Assembly: GCA_029204225.1 (NCBI GenBank)
Contig: CM055111.1
Location: forward strand, 1,010,453-1,074,452
Source of the DNA: Diphasiastrum complanatum
Taxonomy: Eukaryota; Streptophyta; Lycopodiopsida; Lycopodiales; Lycopodiaceae
Direction of reading: 5' to 3'
Length of the DNA stretch: 64,000 bases
Of the stretch, positions 1 through 12,188 are shown piece after piece. The notes beneath the pieces were generated by a model that saw nothing but the letters and a program-made list of their open reading frames with translations, was not told where the DNA came from and searched no databases. Each line of letters begins with the position of its first letter. Position 1 is the stretch's first letter. Both the position numbers and the translations under genes were made by a program.

Positions 1-199
1 GTTAGAGCTGCATATGTACTTGAACAGTGCAAAGACAGTCATTCTATTGTTATATTTGTCTCTGTAGAAAAACAGACCCATGTAAATTTCCTCTATTTCC
101 CACGAATATATAGGGAATTGTCCCAACTACTTTTCAGATATGCAAATTCTGTAGAGAGCATACTTCTAAAGACTCTTGGAATGATAAACGTGTATGCAG

Positions 200-1173
200 C
201 CTCCTCCCGACGCCATACAACAGACGAATACGTCGCCTCAAACAAGATATGAACAGAATCTTAGACGAGATTATCTTAACACGTCAAGAGCATGCTGAAT
301 CTGGGAAGTTGCGAGACTATGGGAATGACTTGGTAGGAACCTTACTCTATGAAGCAGAAACTGGTAATCACGATCCCAAAGATCGCAAGAGATTGAGTAT
401 TGAGGATGTGAAAAATGAGTGCCAGACGGTGCTCTTTGCCGGACATGACACCACTGCGAATTTACTTGCATGGACTGTCATGCTACTTTCGTTGCATCCA
501 CAGTGGCAAGAGCGTGCACGCAAGGAAGTCACAGAGATTTGCAACGGTAGTCCAATCGATGATGAGAAATTAAGAGGACTCAAAATTGTAAGTGTACTAT
601 CACATTTTTTGGAAAATGCGTTATGCTTCAAAGCTCGTAAGTTCATGTTTTGCAATTTGCATGATGCCTATTGTTTCTATCATGCACCAGTCTGATTGCT
701 CTTGCAAATTGACATCTTCTCTTGTGTAATTGGCACTATCACAGCTTACGATGATCCTACAGGAAGTTTTGAGGTTGTACCCAGCAGTAGCTGAGCTTAC
801 ACGTGTAGCTGTAAAGAACACAACCATTCAAGGATTGAGCATTCCCGAGGGGTTGCAAGTATCTCTGCCCATCCTACAAATCCACAGAGACGAAGAACAA
901 TGGGGTAGTGATGCTCTGGAGTTTAGGCCAGATCGGTTTGCAGGAGGAGCAGCAAAAGCATGCAAGAATGCGACGAGCTACATTCCATTCTCTTGTGGGC
1001 AACGGACGTGTGTTGGGCAAGTATTTGCTATGATGGAGGCCAAGGTGGTGCTGGCCATGATCCTACAACGCTTCTCCCTCCAATTGTCTTCTAAATACAA
1101 GCATGGCCCAAAGGTTGCAGGAGCATTGAGCCCTCAGTATGGCATGCCTATCATCTTCCATAAACTTACCTAA
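200..1173 (+). CDS. Cytochrome P450, CYP72 clan, 3' part (exons 200-587 and 745-1173)
   Basis: This encodes the C-terminal half of an ER-anchored heme-thiolate monooxygenase. The first visible exon opens after an AG at 198-199 with a split codon and reads LLPTPYNRRIRRL, the usual block ahead of the I-helix in the CYP72 clan. The I-helix oxygen-binding motif AGHDTTAN follows at about 438-461. A phase-0 intron (GT at 588, AG at 743-744) joins KLRGLKI to LTMILQEVLRLYP, which restores the K-helix ExxR. The PERF-type motif FRPDRF and the heme loop FSCGQRTCVG, with its cysteine ligand, are intact, and the stop is TAA at 1171-1173. No frameshift or early stop is seen. Upstream exons with the membrane anchor are not visible in 1-199. 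CYP709-, 735- and 714-type members are the nearest look-alikes by eye; the substrate cannot be read from this part. Confidence 0.9.
588..744 (+). other. Intron of the P450 gene
   Basis: A 157-bp phase-0 intron with GTAAGT donor at 588 and CAG acceptor ending at 744. Removing it joins two in-frame P450 blocks exactly at the position expected in CYP72-clan proteins, which supports both borders. Confidence 0.85.
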
Positions 1174-2174
1174 TTTCAACTACCAACTCAATTCTAGCCT
1201 CAAATCTAGTTTAATAATAGATCTAGTAATATATGTCATCATCTTGAGGAATTTTTGAATCTTGGAGATCACTTAACAACTATATAGGCAAAATGATTGC
1301 AATGAGTCTTGGGACAATAAGAGAACTAACACAAACATAATGATTTGGAATGTCAATATATATATACATATGTATGGTTTGGAGCTTTTGGTGAGATTTT
1401 CACTCTGTAGATCTCGATGTTCTTGGAAATGGTAGATGTGGCATTCTCTTATAAAGCTTGAACTTGACAAATGGTTGCATAAGTTGAGCACATTACCAGA
1501 AACAATGTTGTATTGCAAACATAACCTATACTCAAGTCGGCCATACATTCACATGTGTGAAGCCTTTTGCACATTTGGAGCCATAGAGTGGAGTTCAAGC
1601 CAAGATAAGCTAGAAATCAATAGATTTTTTTGTCTTCTAGCTATATGATCTCAAGTGGACCTTAATTAGGTGCTTTATCTATATTTTTTAGGATCTATTG
1701 AGTCAATTTGCTGTTATTTCAATATGGTATTAGAGCCAAACCAAGAAATGAAGGTGATCAGAATTAGCAAGTTTTGTGATTTCTTCTACTGCATGCTAGT
1801 CGGTTTGTAGGTCATTATTAAATCTTAGAAAGTGCCATTTAGGGTCAATCCAAGGATTTTGTGAAGTTCTCATCCTAGAATGCAATTCTAGCTAAAATTG
1901 TGTTCAAATTTGATTTCATTGATGGAATAGTTTGGATTGGTTGTTGCTTAGTGGTTCAACCTGATTTCATAGGGATAATTTGGAGTGGCATTTATGTGCA
2001 ATTGATTCCATTTCATTCAGATTAGGTTCATCCAAGCACCTTGTGACGCCAAGATCAAGGAGGCGGCAATTCTAGATCCAATTTCCATCTCAATTCAAGC
2101 TAGTTTTCAATTCTCTTGTTTCAAATAGATTTACTTTAGATCAAGATCAGGTAGGATCTTTTTGAGAGGTCAAC

Positions 2175-2181
<7 letters not shown>
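1174..2181. other. Gene-free stretch, possible LTR and primer-binding site remnant
   Basis: No coding region is recognised. At 1725-1736 the sequence tggtattagagc differs by one base from the initiator-Met-tRNA primer site tggtatcagagc used by plant LTR retrotransposons. It follows a CA by three bases. The sequence before it may be an old LTR and the sequence after it a leader running towards the gag remnant at 4.1 kb. A second LTR was not found, so this remains tentative. Confidence 0.35.

Positions 2182-2242
<61 letters not shown>
2182..2242. repeat. (CT)n microsatellite, 61 bp
   Basis: An uninterrupted CT run of about 30 units, flanked by further pyrimidine-rich sequence to about 2345 and again at 2460-2510. 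Confidence 0.98.
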
Positions 2243-2245
<3 letters not shown>

Positions 2246-2929
2246 TGGAATCGAATAGCTTTGGGTAGGTGCTCGATCCCCTAAAGCCTTTTTCAACCTA
2301 GGCATTTTCCCTCACTCTTTCTCCCTCTCTCTCTTCTCCTCTCTCCTTTTTGCTATGCAAGTGAGGGCGAGGTTGACGCTCCTAGAGTTCGGATCCTATG
2401 CTATATTGATGACACAACAATGGCACCGATGCCGAGGGGCACCACACTCTCGTCTCGTCGCATAGCTTCTTCTCTTTTATCTCTCTCTCCTCTTCTCTCT
2501 TTTCTCTATTTTCACACAAAAAATCGGATTTTTTGAGGTTAGATTAGTATGATTTAGTGTTAATTTTGTCGTTTTTTTTTTTGAGATTTTGTCGTTTTTG
2601 TCTTGAATTTTTGTTTAGAAGTGTTGTAGGGAGAGATTGTGGGGTGGGAGGTTCAATTCCTAGCTCCCAACTCTTTCTATAAATCCATAAAAATAAGAAA
2701 AATGTTCAAATATGTATTTTGGAGGGAAAAAGAGAGCCAAAATCCCATTAGATTTTGATTTCTCAAAAATTAGTGGGCATGAACTTTCGCATGATTGGCA
2801 GCAGCTCCAACGTACTGTCCCAGACCTACATAGAAGTCTACAAAAGTCAGTTCCCAACAGATTTTGAAAAAATTCAGAAAAACCCATAAAAATTCAAAAA
2901 TTCTTTCTAAAAATAAAAAAATTCAAAAC

Positions 2930-3560
2930 TTAAAACTAACCTTTGCAGAGCCCTCTGAAGTTCCATCTCACTAAAACCAGGACACGAAGAAGTCTGCGAA
3001 AGAAAGTGCCTCTACGAAGGTTCCCAAGATAAAAAAAGACGCGAGAATCAGGCTGAACCTTCACAAACATCAAAATTTTGATTTTTTGTGGCAACTAACC
3101 TTCGCAGAGAATTCTGAAGTTCCATTTCACTGAGACGAGGACACAGAAGAGCCTGCGAGAGTTAGTTTTAATTATTGATTGTTTTGTGAGCCAAAAAGTG
3201 ATTTGGACCCTCGTAAACATCAATAACTCTCTCACCACTGAGAAGTAACCTTCGCAAACCATCCCATTCTCTTTAAAATGTTGTTTTTCATCAGTGATGA
3301 AGTCTACGAGATTTAGTTTTCAATATTGAATGATCTGTAAGGAAAAAAGTGAATTTTTTATCTAAGGAGCCTTCGCAGACATCAATAACTCTTGCATTAC
3401 TGGGAAAGAACCTTCGCAAACTTCACACAAGTTTGATCAACCTAGATTCAACTACTGTTAAGAGGGCGAGAGTTAGTTTCCAGTAGATTGCAAGAAATCT
3501 GGTTTTTTAGCTACAAATCAGTACAAAGAACCCTCGCATGACCAACCCTCGCATTGAGTA
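2930..3560 (+). repeat. Leader-like region with degenerate cttcgcag/gcgag words
   Basis: The words ccttcgcaga, cttcgcaaac, cctcgcatg and close variants recur about every 40-150 bp. A longer direct repeat is visible: the block near 2943-3000 (cctctgaagttccatctcac followed by ggacacgaagaagtctgcga) is echoed near 3105-3160 with about 80 percent identity by eye. No ORF runs through it. It lies upstream of a gypsy-like gag remnant, and similar words occur upstream of coding remnants near 14.7 and 45.7 kb, so I read it as the untranslated leader of a retrotransposon family. Confidence 0.5.
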
Positions 3561-4131
3561 ACTTTCGTACATAGGATCAATAGAAAGATTTGTCGAAGAT
3601 CTATCTACTATGAAAATCTCAGGCCAATCAAAGCTAGGATCAAAGAGATATTTGGAAAACACCAAGAAAAAAGACTAAAATTACACTATTAGCCAACTAA
3701 ATCTGATTAGATATTGTCAAATCTAGGTTGCAATCACAATATCCATCAAGATCCAACATCCCTGGATTGAACCAAGTGAATGAACCTCAGTTCAAGACGA
3801 TCAGTACCTAGAAAAACCAGTACCCATACCATCCATCCTTCATTTTCATTTTTCTTGTCCATCTCCCATCCTCTCTCTCCTCTGTTAAATCCATTTCTAT
3901 TTTACTTTTCCATCCTTACTGATCAATCTTTTTACTTACTCTTTACTCTTCTTCTCATTAAAAAAAAAACAAACTTGGAATATCTTCACCATTGCACCAT
4001 CACTGAAGCAATCCACCAACCAGCTACTTTGCTAGTGTTGAGCTATGGAGACTGCCATTGTATTATTATCTAAACTAAAAAGGTTTCTTGATGAAACAAT
4101 TCGAGACTAAACCTATCTGATCTTTTATCTA
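3561..4131. other. Non-coding, pyrimidine-rich leader tail
   Basis: A C/T-rich stretch at about 3815-3960 followed by an A run. The short ORF through it is low-complexity and resembles no protein. It is best read as leader of the gag remnant that follows. Confidence 0.4.
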
Positions 4132-4914
4132 GTGAAGGATTGTCTGATTCCTGAACAGATCATCATGGCAAAATACTATGTTGGACTGCCCAAAAAGATC
4201 AAATCTGGTATGGCAAAATTAGCATCCTATGCATCACTTGCACAACTATATAAGGATGCTACCATGATGAAAATCTCACACGGGATGAAGGATTCTCCCT
4301 ATCGCTCTGATGAACTATCAGATGGAGAATCAGAGGAACAAGAGTCAACAACAAACGATGATCCAGCAAGAATGAAACCCTATGCAAGGCAACTAAGTGT
4401 AGCAAAGTCAAGCAGATCGAGTGCAACGGAAGACCAAGAATCTTGCACTTCAAGTTCAGGCTGTCCTCAAGCTTATGCTTGCATGGTCAATTTTCTTGAG
4501 AAGGATGAATGTACATACTGTTTTGGAAATCCTCCGAGTACAAGATGTCCAATCAAGAATCCTCAACATGGACCAAAGGTGGAGCAGAAGGCCCAATAGC
4601 CAGATCCAGTGGTTCATAGGTCACAAGCAGAATCAAGCAAACAAAGAGCTCACCAGAAGGATGGATGCCGGACTGATCCACTTACATCGCAAGTTTCATT
4701 AACAAACAGTGGCAAGGTGGAAGTTTTAGTCATATCATCTTGCATGTCACCGAACTCAATGGAGGACCATAATAGCATCCCAGTCTATTTTGTGGAAGAT
4801 CCTAAGGGGAATCTATTACCAGTGTACGCCTATCAACTTAGAGGCGACAGTGTATTGCACTCGGTAAGATGCTATGGATGCAGAGGAAAACATCGTCGGC
4901 GGCCTACGGGCTAG
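4132..4914 (+). pseudogene. Degenerate gag-like remnant, probably Ty3-gypsy
   Basis: Two overlapping frames together look like the C-terminal part of a plant gypsy gag and the start of a protease region. The first (4132-4599) is rich in K/S/D/E and ends in a cysteine cluster, CTYCFGNPPSTRC, that resembles a damaged zinc knuckle. A second frame (4609-4914) carries the phrase SIPVYFVEDPKGNLLPVYAY and then loses its frame. No catalytic protease triad is left. The long leader upstream and the + orientation are consistent with one element. Assignment to gypsy rather than another gag class is an inference from context. Confidence 0.45.
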
Positions 4915-5209
4915 TTTTACATCAACATTCGAATCCTGTTGTGCACGCGGAGTTAATCATACATGCTGAGATTGCCCGATGAGAAATTCACATATAGCCA
5001 GGAGGCATTTGGCCTATGTAGACCGACATGCACCTATGGTGACCCTTCCACCTCAACGCACTATAAAAGAAAAAACCTAGTGCCACCAGAGTATGAAACA
5101 AGTGGCGAAGGAGACAGTCTGAAGATTCAGATGATACACTATGTGGAGAGTATGTATCCCAAGGAGTGTCTAAGTAATGTCTCTTACTTCCAACCGGTTT
5201 CTCCTTAAT

Positions 5210-6180
5210 TGCTCCTATTGGCAAGTACTTCCCCCTAGGCTCTTGAATAGGTGGTGTCCTTTCATACTCACCCTCTCGACCGTGCATCATCTTGTGGAGC
5301 GTCTTCTTCATTTTCTTCTTCCAAAATTGTGGGAAGTCTTTTGATGCTTTCACCACTTGCATGGTCTTCATCTTCATACCTATGCGTCTCATCAAAGATC
5401 ACATCTTTGCTAATGTGAATCTTGTTCATTACAGGATCAAAACACCTGTATGCCTTCGTCCTCTCGTCATAACCGACGAAGATACACTTGATTGCTTTGG
5501 CATCAAGTTTCTTTCGCTCCTCCTTTGGTACATGTACATAGGCCTTACATCCAATGACACGAAACTTGTCGATTTTTGGCTTTATTTATGTAAATGCTTC
5601 TTCGGGAGTCACATTTGGAACCGCAACTGTAGGACTCCTGTTTTGCAAGAACGTTGCCACACTGCACGCTTCCGACCAAAGTGAATCGGTGAAGTCCATT
5701 TGCTTCATCATGGAGCGTGCACTCTCCATAATAGTCCTGTTTTTCCTTTCAGCTACACCATTACTATGTGGCGTGTGTGACTGTGTGAATTGTCTTTTGA
5801 TGTCGTGTTCCTTGCAAAAAATCATCAGATTTGTATTCGCCCCCTCTATCAGATCTTAGCACTTTGATTTATGCATCCAGTTGGTTCTCTACCAAAGTCT
5901 TGAACTCCTTGAAGCGAGTAAAAGCATCAGATTTCTTCTTCAAGAAATAAATCCATGTTCTCCTAGAGTAATCATCTATGAAAGTCATAATCTAATATGC
6001 TTTCCCCAACGACATGGTCTTCATTGGGCCGCACAGATCGCTGTGAAAAAGTTCCAGTAGTTTCTTAGCTCTTGCAGCTCCACCTTTTTTTAATGTCTCC
6101 CTGTGATGCTTTCCCATGACGCATCCTTCACATATTGCATGATGATCATCCTTCAATGCCGGTAACCCTATTACCATCTT
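5210..6180 (-). pseudogene. Ty1-copia integrase fragment (minus strand)
   Basis: Read on the minus strand from 6177, this encodes the zinc-binding end CEGCVMGKHHRETL and the first catalytic aspartate in LFHSDLCGP, then a degraded stretch, then the end of the integrase core with SNGVAERKNRTI (the catalytic glutamate) at 5730-5790. Beyond that, around 5400-5600, the copia integrase tail reads KFRVIGCKAYVHVPKEERKK and CIFVGYDERTKAY in another frame. Frame changes are therefore present. No reverse transcriptase follows on this strand, and the fragment meets an oppositely oriented copia piece near 6.19 kb. It is an inactive internal fragment without LTRs. Confidence 0.85.
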
Positions 6181-6429
6181 CAGCTTCGTCGTTCGTGATT
6201 TAATTTTGTCAGTTTCTCACCAGAGTCTTGGCTAAAATTTTGCATTTTTCTGCACATTATAGCATCAGAAAATTTATATCACCTGAACATTTGAACAAGA
6301 ATCGAACAAGTCAATCAAACTCAGGAATCAACAAATGTACTGTGACACAAGAGGCTATGTCACATGAACATGGAAGCCTTGTACCAAGCCAACAAAAGTC
6401 AGAGAATTCAAGGAGTTGAAATCAAAAGT

Positions 6430-8790
6430 AGAAATTTCGAACTACCTGCGAATCTGGTCTTAAAGGCAAGATGACTAGAACACCTTTTAGTAAGAATGTT
6501 TATAAAGCAACTAAGATACTTGAAATTGTGCATTCAGATATTTGTGGACCATTTGGAGTATTGTCGTTGGGTGATGCAAAGTACTTCATTACGTTTATTG
6601 ATGACTTCAACAAGTTCGTTGTGGTATACTTTATTCATACTAAATCTGAAGCTTTCGAGAAATTCGTTGAGTATACGAATTGGGCTGAGAAACAGACAGA
6701 CAATCAGCTGAAGCAAATTCGCACAGATCATGGAGGTGAGTACATTTCCAATGAATTTAAAGCTTATTGTACTGATCGAGGTATTATGCACCTGAAGACT
6801 ACATCTTACACACCTCAGCACAATGGAATAGCTGAACGAAGGAATCGTACACTGATGGAAGCTGCAAGGTGTATGATGGCTCATGTGAAAGCACCAAAAT
6901 AGTTGTGGGCAGAAGCAGTAGCTACATCAAATTATTTTCAGAATCGTACTCTGAAATATCAAATATCGGATAAAACTCCTCATGAGATATGGTGGAAATC
7001 GAAGCCAAATCTTGCACATGTTCGGACATTCTGATGCGCAGTGTATATGCACATACCAGATAAGTTGAGAAAGAAACTCGATGAAAAGATAAAACAAGGT
7101 TTTATAGTAGGATTCGAGATACATTTGTTATATTATCGTATTTATGTACCCGAAATTGGCAAGATAAAAGTTGTTCGAGATGTTAAATTTGATGGGACAA
7201 AATACATAGCAGACAGTGATCTAGTCGGCTATGAAATTTTCAAAAATTATTATGAGCTAACAACAACAACAGAAAAAATACAAGCAGAAGATGAAAGAGA
7301 GTTACCAGATTCAGAGGGAGGTCAAGATTGAGTGCTTGACAGACTCGAATCACCAACTTGCATTCCAGCAGAAAAATTCGAATCGGAATCAAACTCAAAA
7401 CCTGCATAATCAAACTCGAAACCACCTGTGAAAAGATCTGATAGACAACGAAAACCACCAGAAAGATAAGGTCAGGATGTTTTTAATATAGCCATCGAAT
7501 TTTGTGGATTCTTTGACGAACCTCAAACATTCGAGGAAGCTGTAGATGGACCAGATAAAGATCGCTAGATTCAAGCAATGGAGGACAAAATGTCATCCAT
7601 TTATAAGAACAATGTATGGACACTTGCACCTATATCTGATGGCAGATAACCAGTCAAGTGCAAGTGGATCTATAAGATCGAAATGATGGAAAAACATCAA
7701 ATACAAGTCAAGGTTGGTTGCTAAAGGATTCTCACAGAAGTATGGGATCGACTACACTGATACTTTCTCACCGGTAGTCAAACATACATCAATTATTCGT
7801 GTATGCAGTGGCTCATGATCTAAAAATCCAAATTGTGGATGAGAAAACTGCTTTTCTGCACGCAGGATTGGAAGAAGACTTATTCATGGACCAACCACTT
7901 GGTTTTTGTAAGCCAAGAATATCCATAATATGGATCTCACATGAATAAAAGCATTTATGGACTAAAACAAGCAGCGAGACAAACGAAACACGACGTTCTA
8001 TAGGCTTCAAACCTCTATTTGCTGAATCAAATGTCTATATCAAGCATGTCCAAAATAAAATAGTCATTCTAGTTGGTTATGTTGATGACACGCTTATCTT
8101 CTCAAGAAGAGATAAGTTAATTTCAGATATCAAAAGAGACATTTCTGAAATATTTGAGATCGCTGACCTAGGAGAAGCTAAAATCTATCTAGGTTTGCAG
8201 ATCGTGAGAGACTTTAAAGGTGGCAAGTTGTATCTTCACCAACAAAAGTACACTCAAAAAATTATTGAAGACTTCAACATGCTCGATTGCAAAGGTGTGC
8301 ATACTCCCATGATACCTGGAACAATACTGAGCAAGGCAGATTGTCCGCAGACTCTCGAGGAAGAGAAACGAATGGCCAAAACACCCTATCATAGGCTGAT
8401 TGGATCATTGTTATATCTAGCAGACAACAACAGACCTGAAATAGCATTTGCAGTATACAGGCTGAGCCAATATAATCGAAACCCAAGATCGTTGCATTGG
8501 AAATTGGCAAAGAGAGTACTACAATATCTCCAGGAAATGAAAGACTATGGACTGCGTTATTCAAAGGAAGCTGGATTTCACATCAAATCTTATAGTGACA
8601 CAAGCTGGGCATCCATGAAGGATGATAGCAAAAGTATTTTAGGAGGTTGTACTCTAGCATCTGGCACAACCATACTCTGGATTAGCAAGAAACAAACAGT
8701 AGTAGCTCAATCTTCCTGTGAAGCAAAATATGTAGTAGCAGCCAAGATGGCAAATGAGCTGATCTAGATTAAGCAGATATTGGAAGGATT
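6430..8790 (+). pseudogene. Ty1-copia integrase-RT-RNase H fragment (plus strand)
   Basis: The + strand reads through the end of the pre-integrase zinc region (GLKGKMTRTPF), an integrase core with VHSDICGP, RTDHGGEY and NGIAERRNRTL (all three D,D,E residues recognisable), an in-frame stop at about 6900, the integrase tail (7041-7331), a broken RT region (KCKWIYKI-like at about 7660, VGYVDDTLIFS-like at about 8075 with frame changes), and a well-kept RT end plus RNase H at 8195-8767 (YHRLIGSLLYLA, YSDTSWASMKDD, SSCEAKYV). Several stops and frameshifts make it non-functional. It lacks gag, protease and LTRs, and lies between two minus-strand copia pieces. Confidence 0.88.
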
Positions 8791-8799
8791 TGATGAAGC

Positions 8800-10270
8800 A
8801 ATGTGCTGATGGCTTGACTTAAATGGTTTTCTAGTCTGTTTACCAACTAGACAGTCTTGATAGACAGGTAAGATGACTTTTTCACGAGGATAGTCGAGAT
8901 CAAGAACAATAGATTGTCTAGACATTTGTTGTACAGTAGCATGATTTAAATGACCAAGTCTATAATGCCAAAGTAAACCTTTATTTGTATGAATTGAAGT
9001 ACTGAGAGCCTGACTAGAGACAGAAAAGCAATGACTTAATTTATACAAGTATCCATGCCTCTTTCCGAGTGCTAGAATCTTGCCTGTCCTCTTAACTACT
9101 TTACATTGATCACATTTGAATTCTACTCTGTGTCCTAGATCTGTGATTCTGCTTACAGAGAGCCGATTTGTAGATAAATTTGGTACATATAGGACTTTAG
9201 AGAGTACCTTAGACTGATCATTTGCAAAGCATAATCTTATAGTGCCTTCACCTTTAATAGCTTGGGTGCTATTGTTGCCAAGATGAATGAAATTCTAGAT
9301 ACTGTAAGGTGTATAGGACTCGAAACAGCCAATGAGACTAGTCATGTGCTGATCAATGGCTCCGGAATTCAGGAACCAAGAACTGTCGCCAAATGCTTCT
9401 TGATGGTTGGTCATGAAGGCATCATGATTTGTTTCTTGAATAGGCTGTGGAGCTTTTGTAGCTGCATTTGCCACTTGATTCGACTGTCCCTTGTTATTGT
9501 TCTTTGTTTGAAGTATTCGGTAGTCTTGAATTTCGTGGTTGTTTCGTTTGTAGTATCTACAGAACAGCTTCTTCTTTGTCTGCAGATTTGACTGTTCCTT
9601 GTGCTGAGCTGGTTTCTGGTCTGGCTTTGATTGCTTCAGGCCTTTCTTCTTCTTCTGCTTTGTCGTGCTCTTGTTGGTGTACAAGGCATGATAATCAACT
9701 GAGGAACTCGAGGCTTCGTTCTTTCGCATGTCTTCCCACAACAACATAATAATGACTCTCGAAAGAGTCAATTTTGAATGAGTCGTGGATCATCACCCAG
9801 TTGTCGTAAGAACTTGGCAAGCTTGTAAGCAGTTGCATCACTGCATCTTGATCGTCTATGACAGATCTGACAATGGCCATTTGTCTTAGCAGGTTCTTGA
9901 ATTGATTAATGCGATTCTACAGAGAATCACCATTCGTCACCTTGAGGGAGTAGAATTTATTTCTGAGATGTAGCTTGGAAGCTATATCTCGCACTTCGTA
10001 TAGTGTGCTCAAGATGTCCTAGACTTCTTTCGATGTCTGAACCTCGAATACATGGCTGATCTGGGTATCCATGATATTGAGGATGATCAGCGCGAAAGCT
10101 TTTCCATCCTTCAACTTCCATCTGGCGATTGCCACATCGTCCGCTTCAGGTTTCCTTTCTGCACCTGTAACAACATCGTACAATTCTTTTGCCATTAGTA
10201 CAATTTTCATTTTGAATTTTCACAGATGGTAATTGGCTCCATCAAGATTGTCCATGATAGGACTGGCTTT
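8800..10270 (-). pseudogene. Ty1-copia gag-protease-pre-integrase fragment (minus strand)
   Basis: On the minus strand the order is gag (YDVVTGAERKPEADD at 10210-10019, then damaged gag to about 9700), a degenerate zinc knuckle CRYYKRNNHEIQDY near 9560, a protease with WFLNSGAIDQHMT near 9350 (the canonical copia form is DSGAS.HMT, so the catalytic Asp is replaced by Asn), and the pre-integrase block LLWHYRLGHLNHA near 8950. The gag start lies about 165 bp from a primer-binding site at 10425-10436, which fixes this as the true 5' part of an element. Several frame changes are present. Confidence 0.82.
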
Positions 10271-10424
10271 CCCTTGGGAATCCATGTGGAAGAATTAGTC
10301 TAAGTAATAGGAGAAACTATCAATGACTTAAGTATGAAAATCTGATATTTACAGAACAAGACAACAATTACTCTATCGGCTAGTAGAGTCTTGTACTGTG
10401 GAAGCTAATCAAGCTATGAAGATA

Positions 10425-10436
10425 GCTCTGATACCA
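10425..10436 (-). promoter_or_regulatory. Primer-binding site (initiator Met-tRNA type)
   Basis: The plus strand reads gctctgatacca, i.e. tggtatcagagc on the minus strand. It abuts the LTR edge at 10437 and precedes the minus-strand copia gag. Confidence 0.85.
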
Positions 10437-11340
10437 TGTTGGAGAGAGGGGAAGAATAAATGACAAACACGAACAAGAAACGAACGAGAGGCGAACTCGA
10501 ACAAAAAATGTTCGTGCGCAGCGGAATGAATTATTTGACTCTCTCCGTAAGCATGACTACGCCTATCAAAATGAAGAGAACTTTAGTGATAGAAATCACA
10601 GTCATTCTAGATTATGTAGCCAAACATCTAATGGATGAAGCGCTAGATGAATAATTTGTTGCGAATTGCAAGACAAATTATATGTCGCGAATGATTCACG
10701 AAGAGCTAGACTATGCTCGACTGATAATTAGTTGCGAATTGTTCGCGAAAGACAAGACTAAAAGTTGATCGTCTATTACCAAAAAGAGCAACTAGAAAGA
10801 TCAGACAAAATGAAGAACAAGCATAGCAATATTAACACAGATCTGAATGCAGAACAAAGAGCTGTATCAGATTAAGTATATCATGTATACAAGTTAATAA
10901 TGCAGTAGAGCACAATACAATAGCGGACGAAACTGCGTGCCCTACAAAGCTTATTTTTGTCTGTAATGAGAAATGAAACCTCTACTCTTAGTCTCTTCTT
11001 CTTTCACTTGATCATCTGATCATCATCATCGTTTGAATGGTGTCCAGAATATGTATATATACATAATATTACAGGTGTGCAGATGTGAAAGTACAGAGTG
11101 GATGTGCTGTCTGTAGGAGATCGTGGGTGGCTGCAATTGTTGTCCAATCTGTTAGCGCAACTGCATGGAGTGAGCGTAAAAAGGGTGCGACGTCAGCCAG
11201 TGCTGAAGTGAACATTGGTGATGATGCAAAAGGTGGGTCACTCTTACGAATGGCCTTAGGATAAGATTTACAAGGTGCCTTAGCTTTTAGGACACCTTCG
11301 ACATTCTGTAGGATAGTGTCCCCTTTCAAGCCTGTCACCA
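10437..11340 (-). repeat. 5' LTR of the minus-strand copia remnant (outer border approximate)
   Basis: The inner edge is fixed by tgttggagag directly next to the primer site. Inside it are a TATA-like tatatatac near 11053-11061 (minus-strand promoter) and a segment (gcgcagcggaatga, about 10515-10528) with a close counterpart in the LTR at 52300-53234, so the two LTRs belong to related families. The outer end is not defined, because no second LTR or target duplication was found. Confidence 0.6.
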
Positions 11341-11519
11341 TAACCTGTGTAAAAACACAGTGTTCGCGATTCTTTCGCCCTTTATCTGTCTCTGCGAATT
11401 TGCATGTAAATATGCAGGCTGCATGACAACGTTAGTAAATATGCAACAAGAATGGAGGCAGATTAAAGAATGGGATTTAGGAGAGTAGGAGGAGTAAATC
11501 CAACACATAGAGGTGAAGA

Positions 11520-11794
11520 TAGTGACCAGGAAGAATATAAAGAGTAGAGTCCTTATTCCACGTATCCCTATAGTGCCAAGCGATTCGAAGATATCATTTG
11601 ATTTGTAGAGAGTCCAATTTCCTATCAGAGCAGCATTTGCCATCACAATAACCAAAGCATAGGGGCAAACTATGGACACGATTGGATTGTATTTGCCTTG
11701 GCCTGTGTTTAGTCATGGGCAGCTATATGTTGCACTTTCAAGAGTGAGAAATGCAACTAGTCTTCGTGTTCTAATTATTGACAAGGACAATTGA
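11520..11794 (+). pseudogene. Helitron Rep/helicase C-terminal fragment, copy 1
   Basis: The frame reads RVLIPRIPIVPS, then FPIRAAFAITITKA, then MDTIGLYLPWPVFSHGQLYVALSRV. This is the end of the PIF1-type helicase of plant Helitrons (IPRI, the FAMTINKSQGQ motif and the GLYLP.PVFSHGQLYVALSRV block). Two TAG codons interrupt it, one before the RVQFP block and one in place of the Gln of the KSQGQ motif, and the frame ends at TGA 792-794 of this kilobase. No Rep domain or Helitron ends (CTRR hairpin) were seen nearby. Confidence 0.85.
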
Positions 11795-12188
11795 TTTACG
11801 GATGTGGATGGAGTGGCGAGGTACACTTAGAATATCATGTATTCATAAGTGTTGTAGTAGTAAGTTTGAAGTGATGTCTATGGTTTATAGTTTTGTGATG
11901 TGAGGTACATTTAAAGTTAGAATTGGAGTTAGACTTAGCATTTGGGATCATAGGGTAGAGTTAGAGTCAGAGTTAGAGTTAGATTTGGAGAGAAAAATCT
12001 GTCGAATTTTGTACTCAGAGAAGGTTGTGTAGAAGGAGGTTCTTGGATATAGTTATGGAAGGTCGTTGAGCTTCACTTGGTTGAGGATTACGTTCACCAA
12101 TTCGAGGTTTCCAGGTGTAGTGGAAGCAATGAAAATATTACTAAAGTTGTCATGGATAAATCTCTATGTGACGTGGAAAACATAATGC
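11795..12188. other. Spacer between two Helitron helicase fragments
   Basis: About 390 bp without a recognisable gene. A short G/A-rich run of gagttagagt repeats lies at about 11940-11985. Confidence 0.5.

Noticed and set aside
1-199. Possible further P450 exon
   Set aside because: No P450 text could be read in any frame; only the acceptor at 198-199 is supported.
2635-2670. ggttcaattcc, a tRNA B-box-like word
   Set aside because: No A box or cloverleaf upstream; too little for a tRNA or SINE call.
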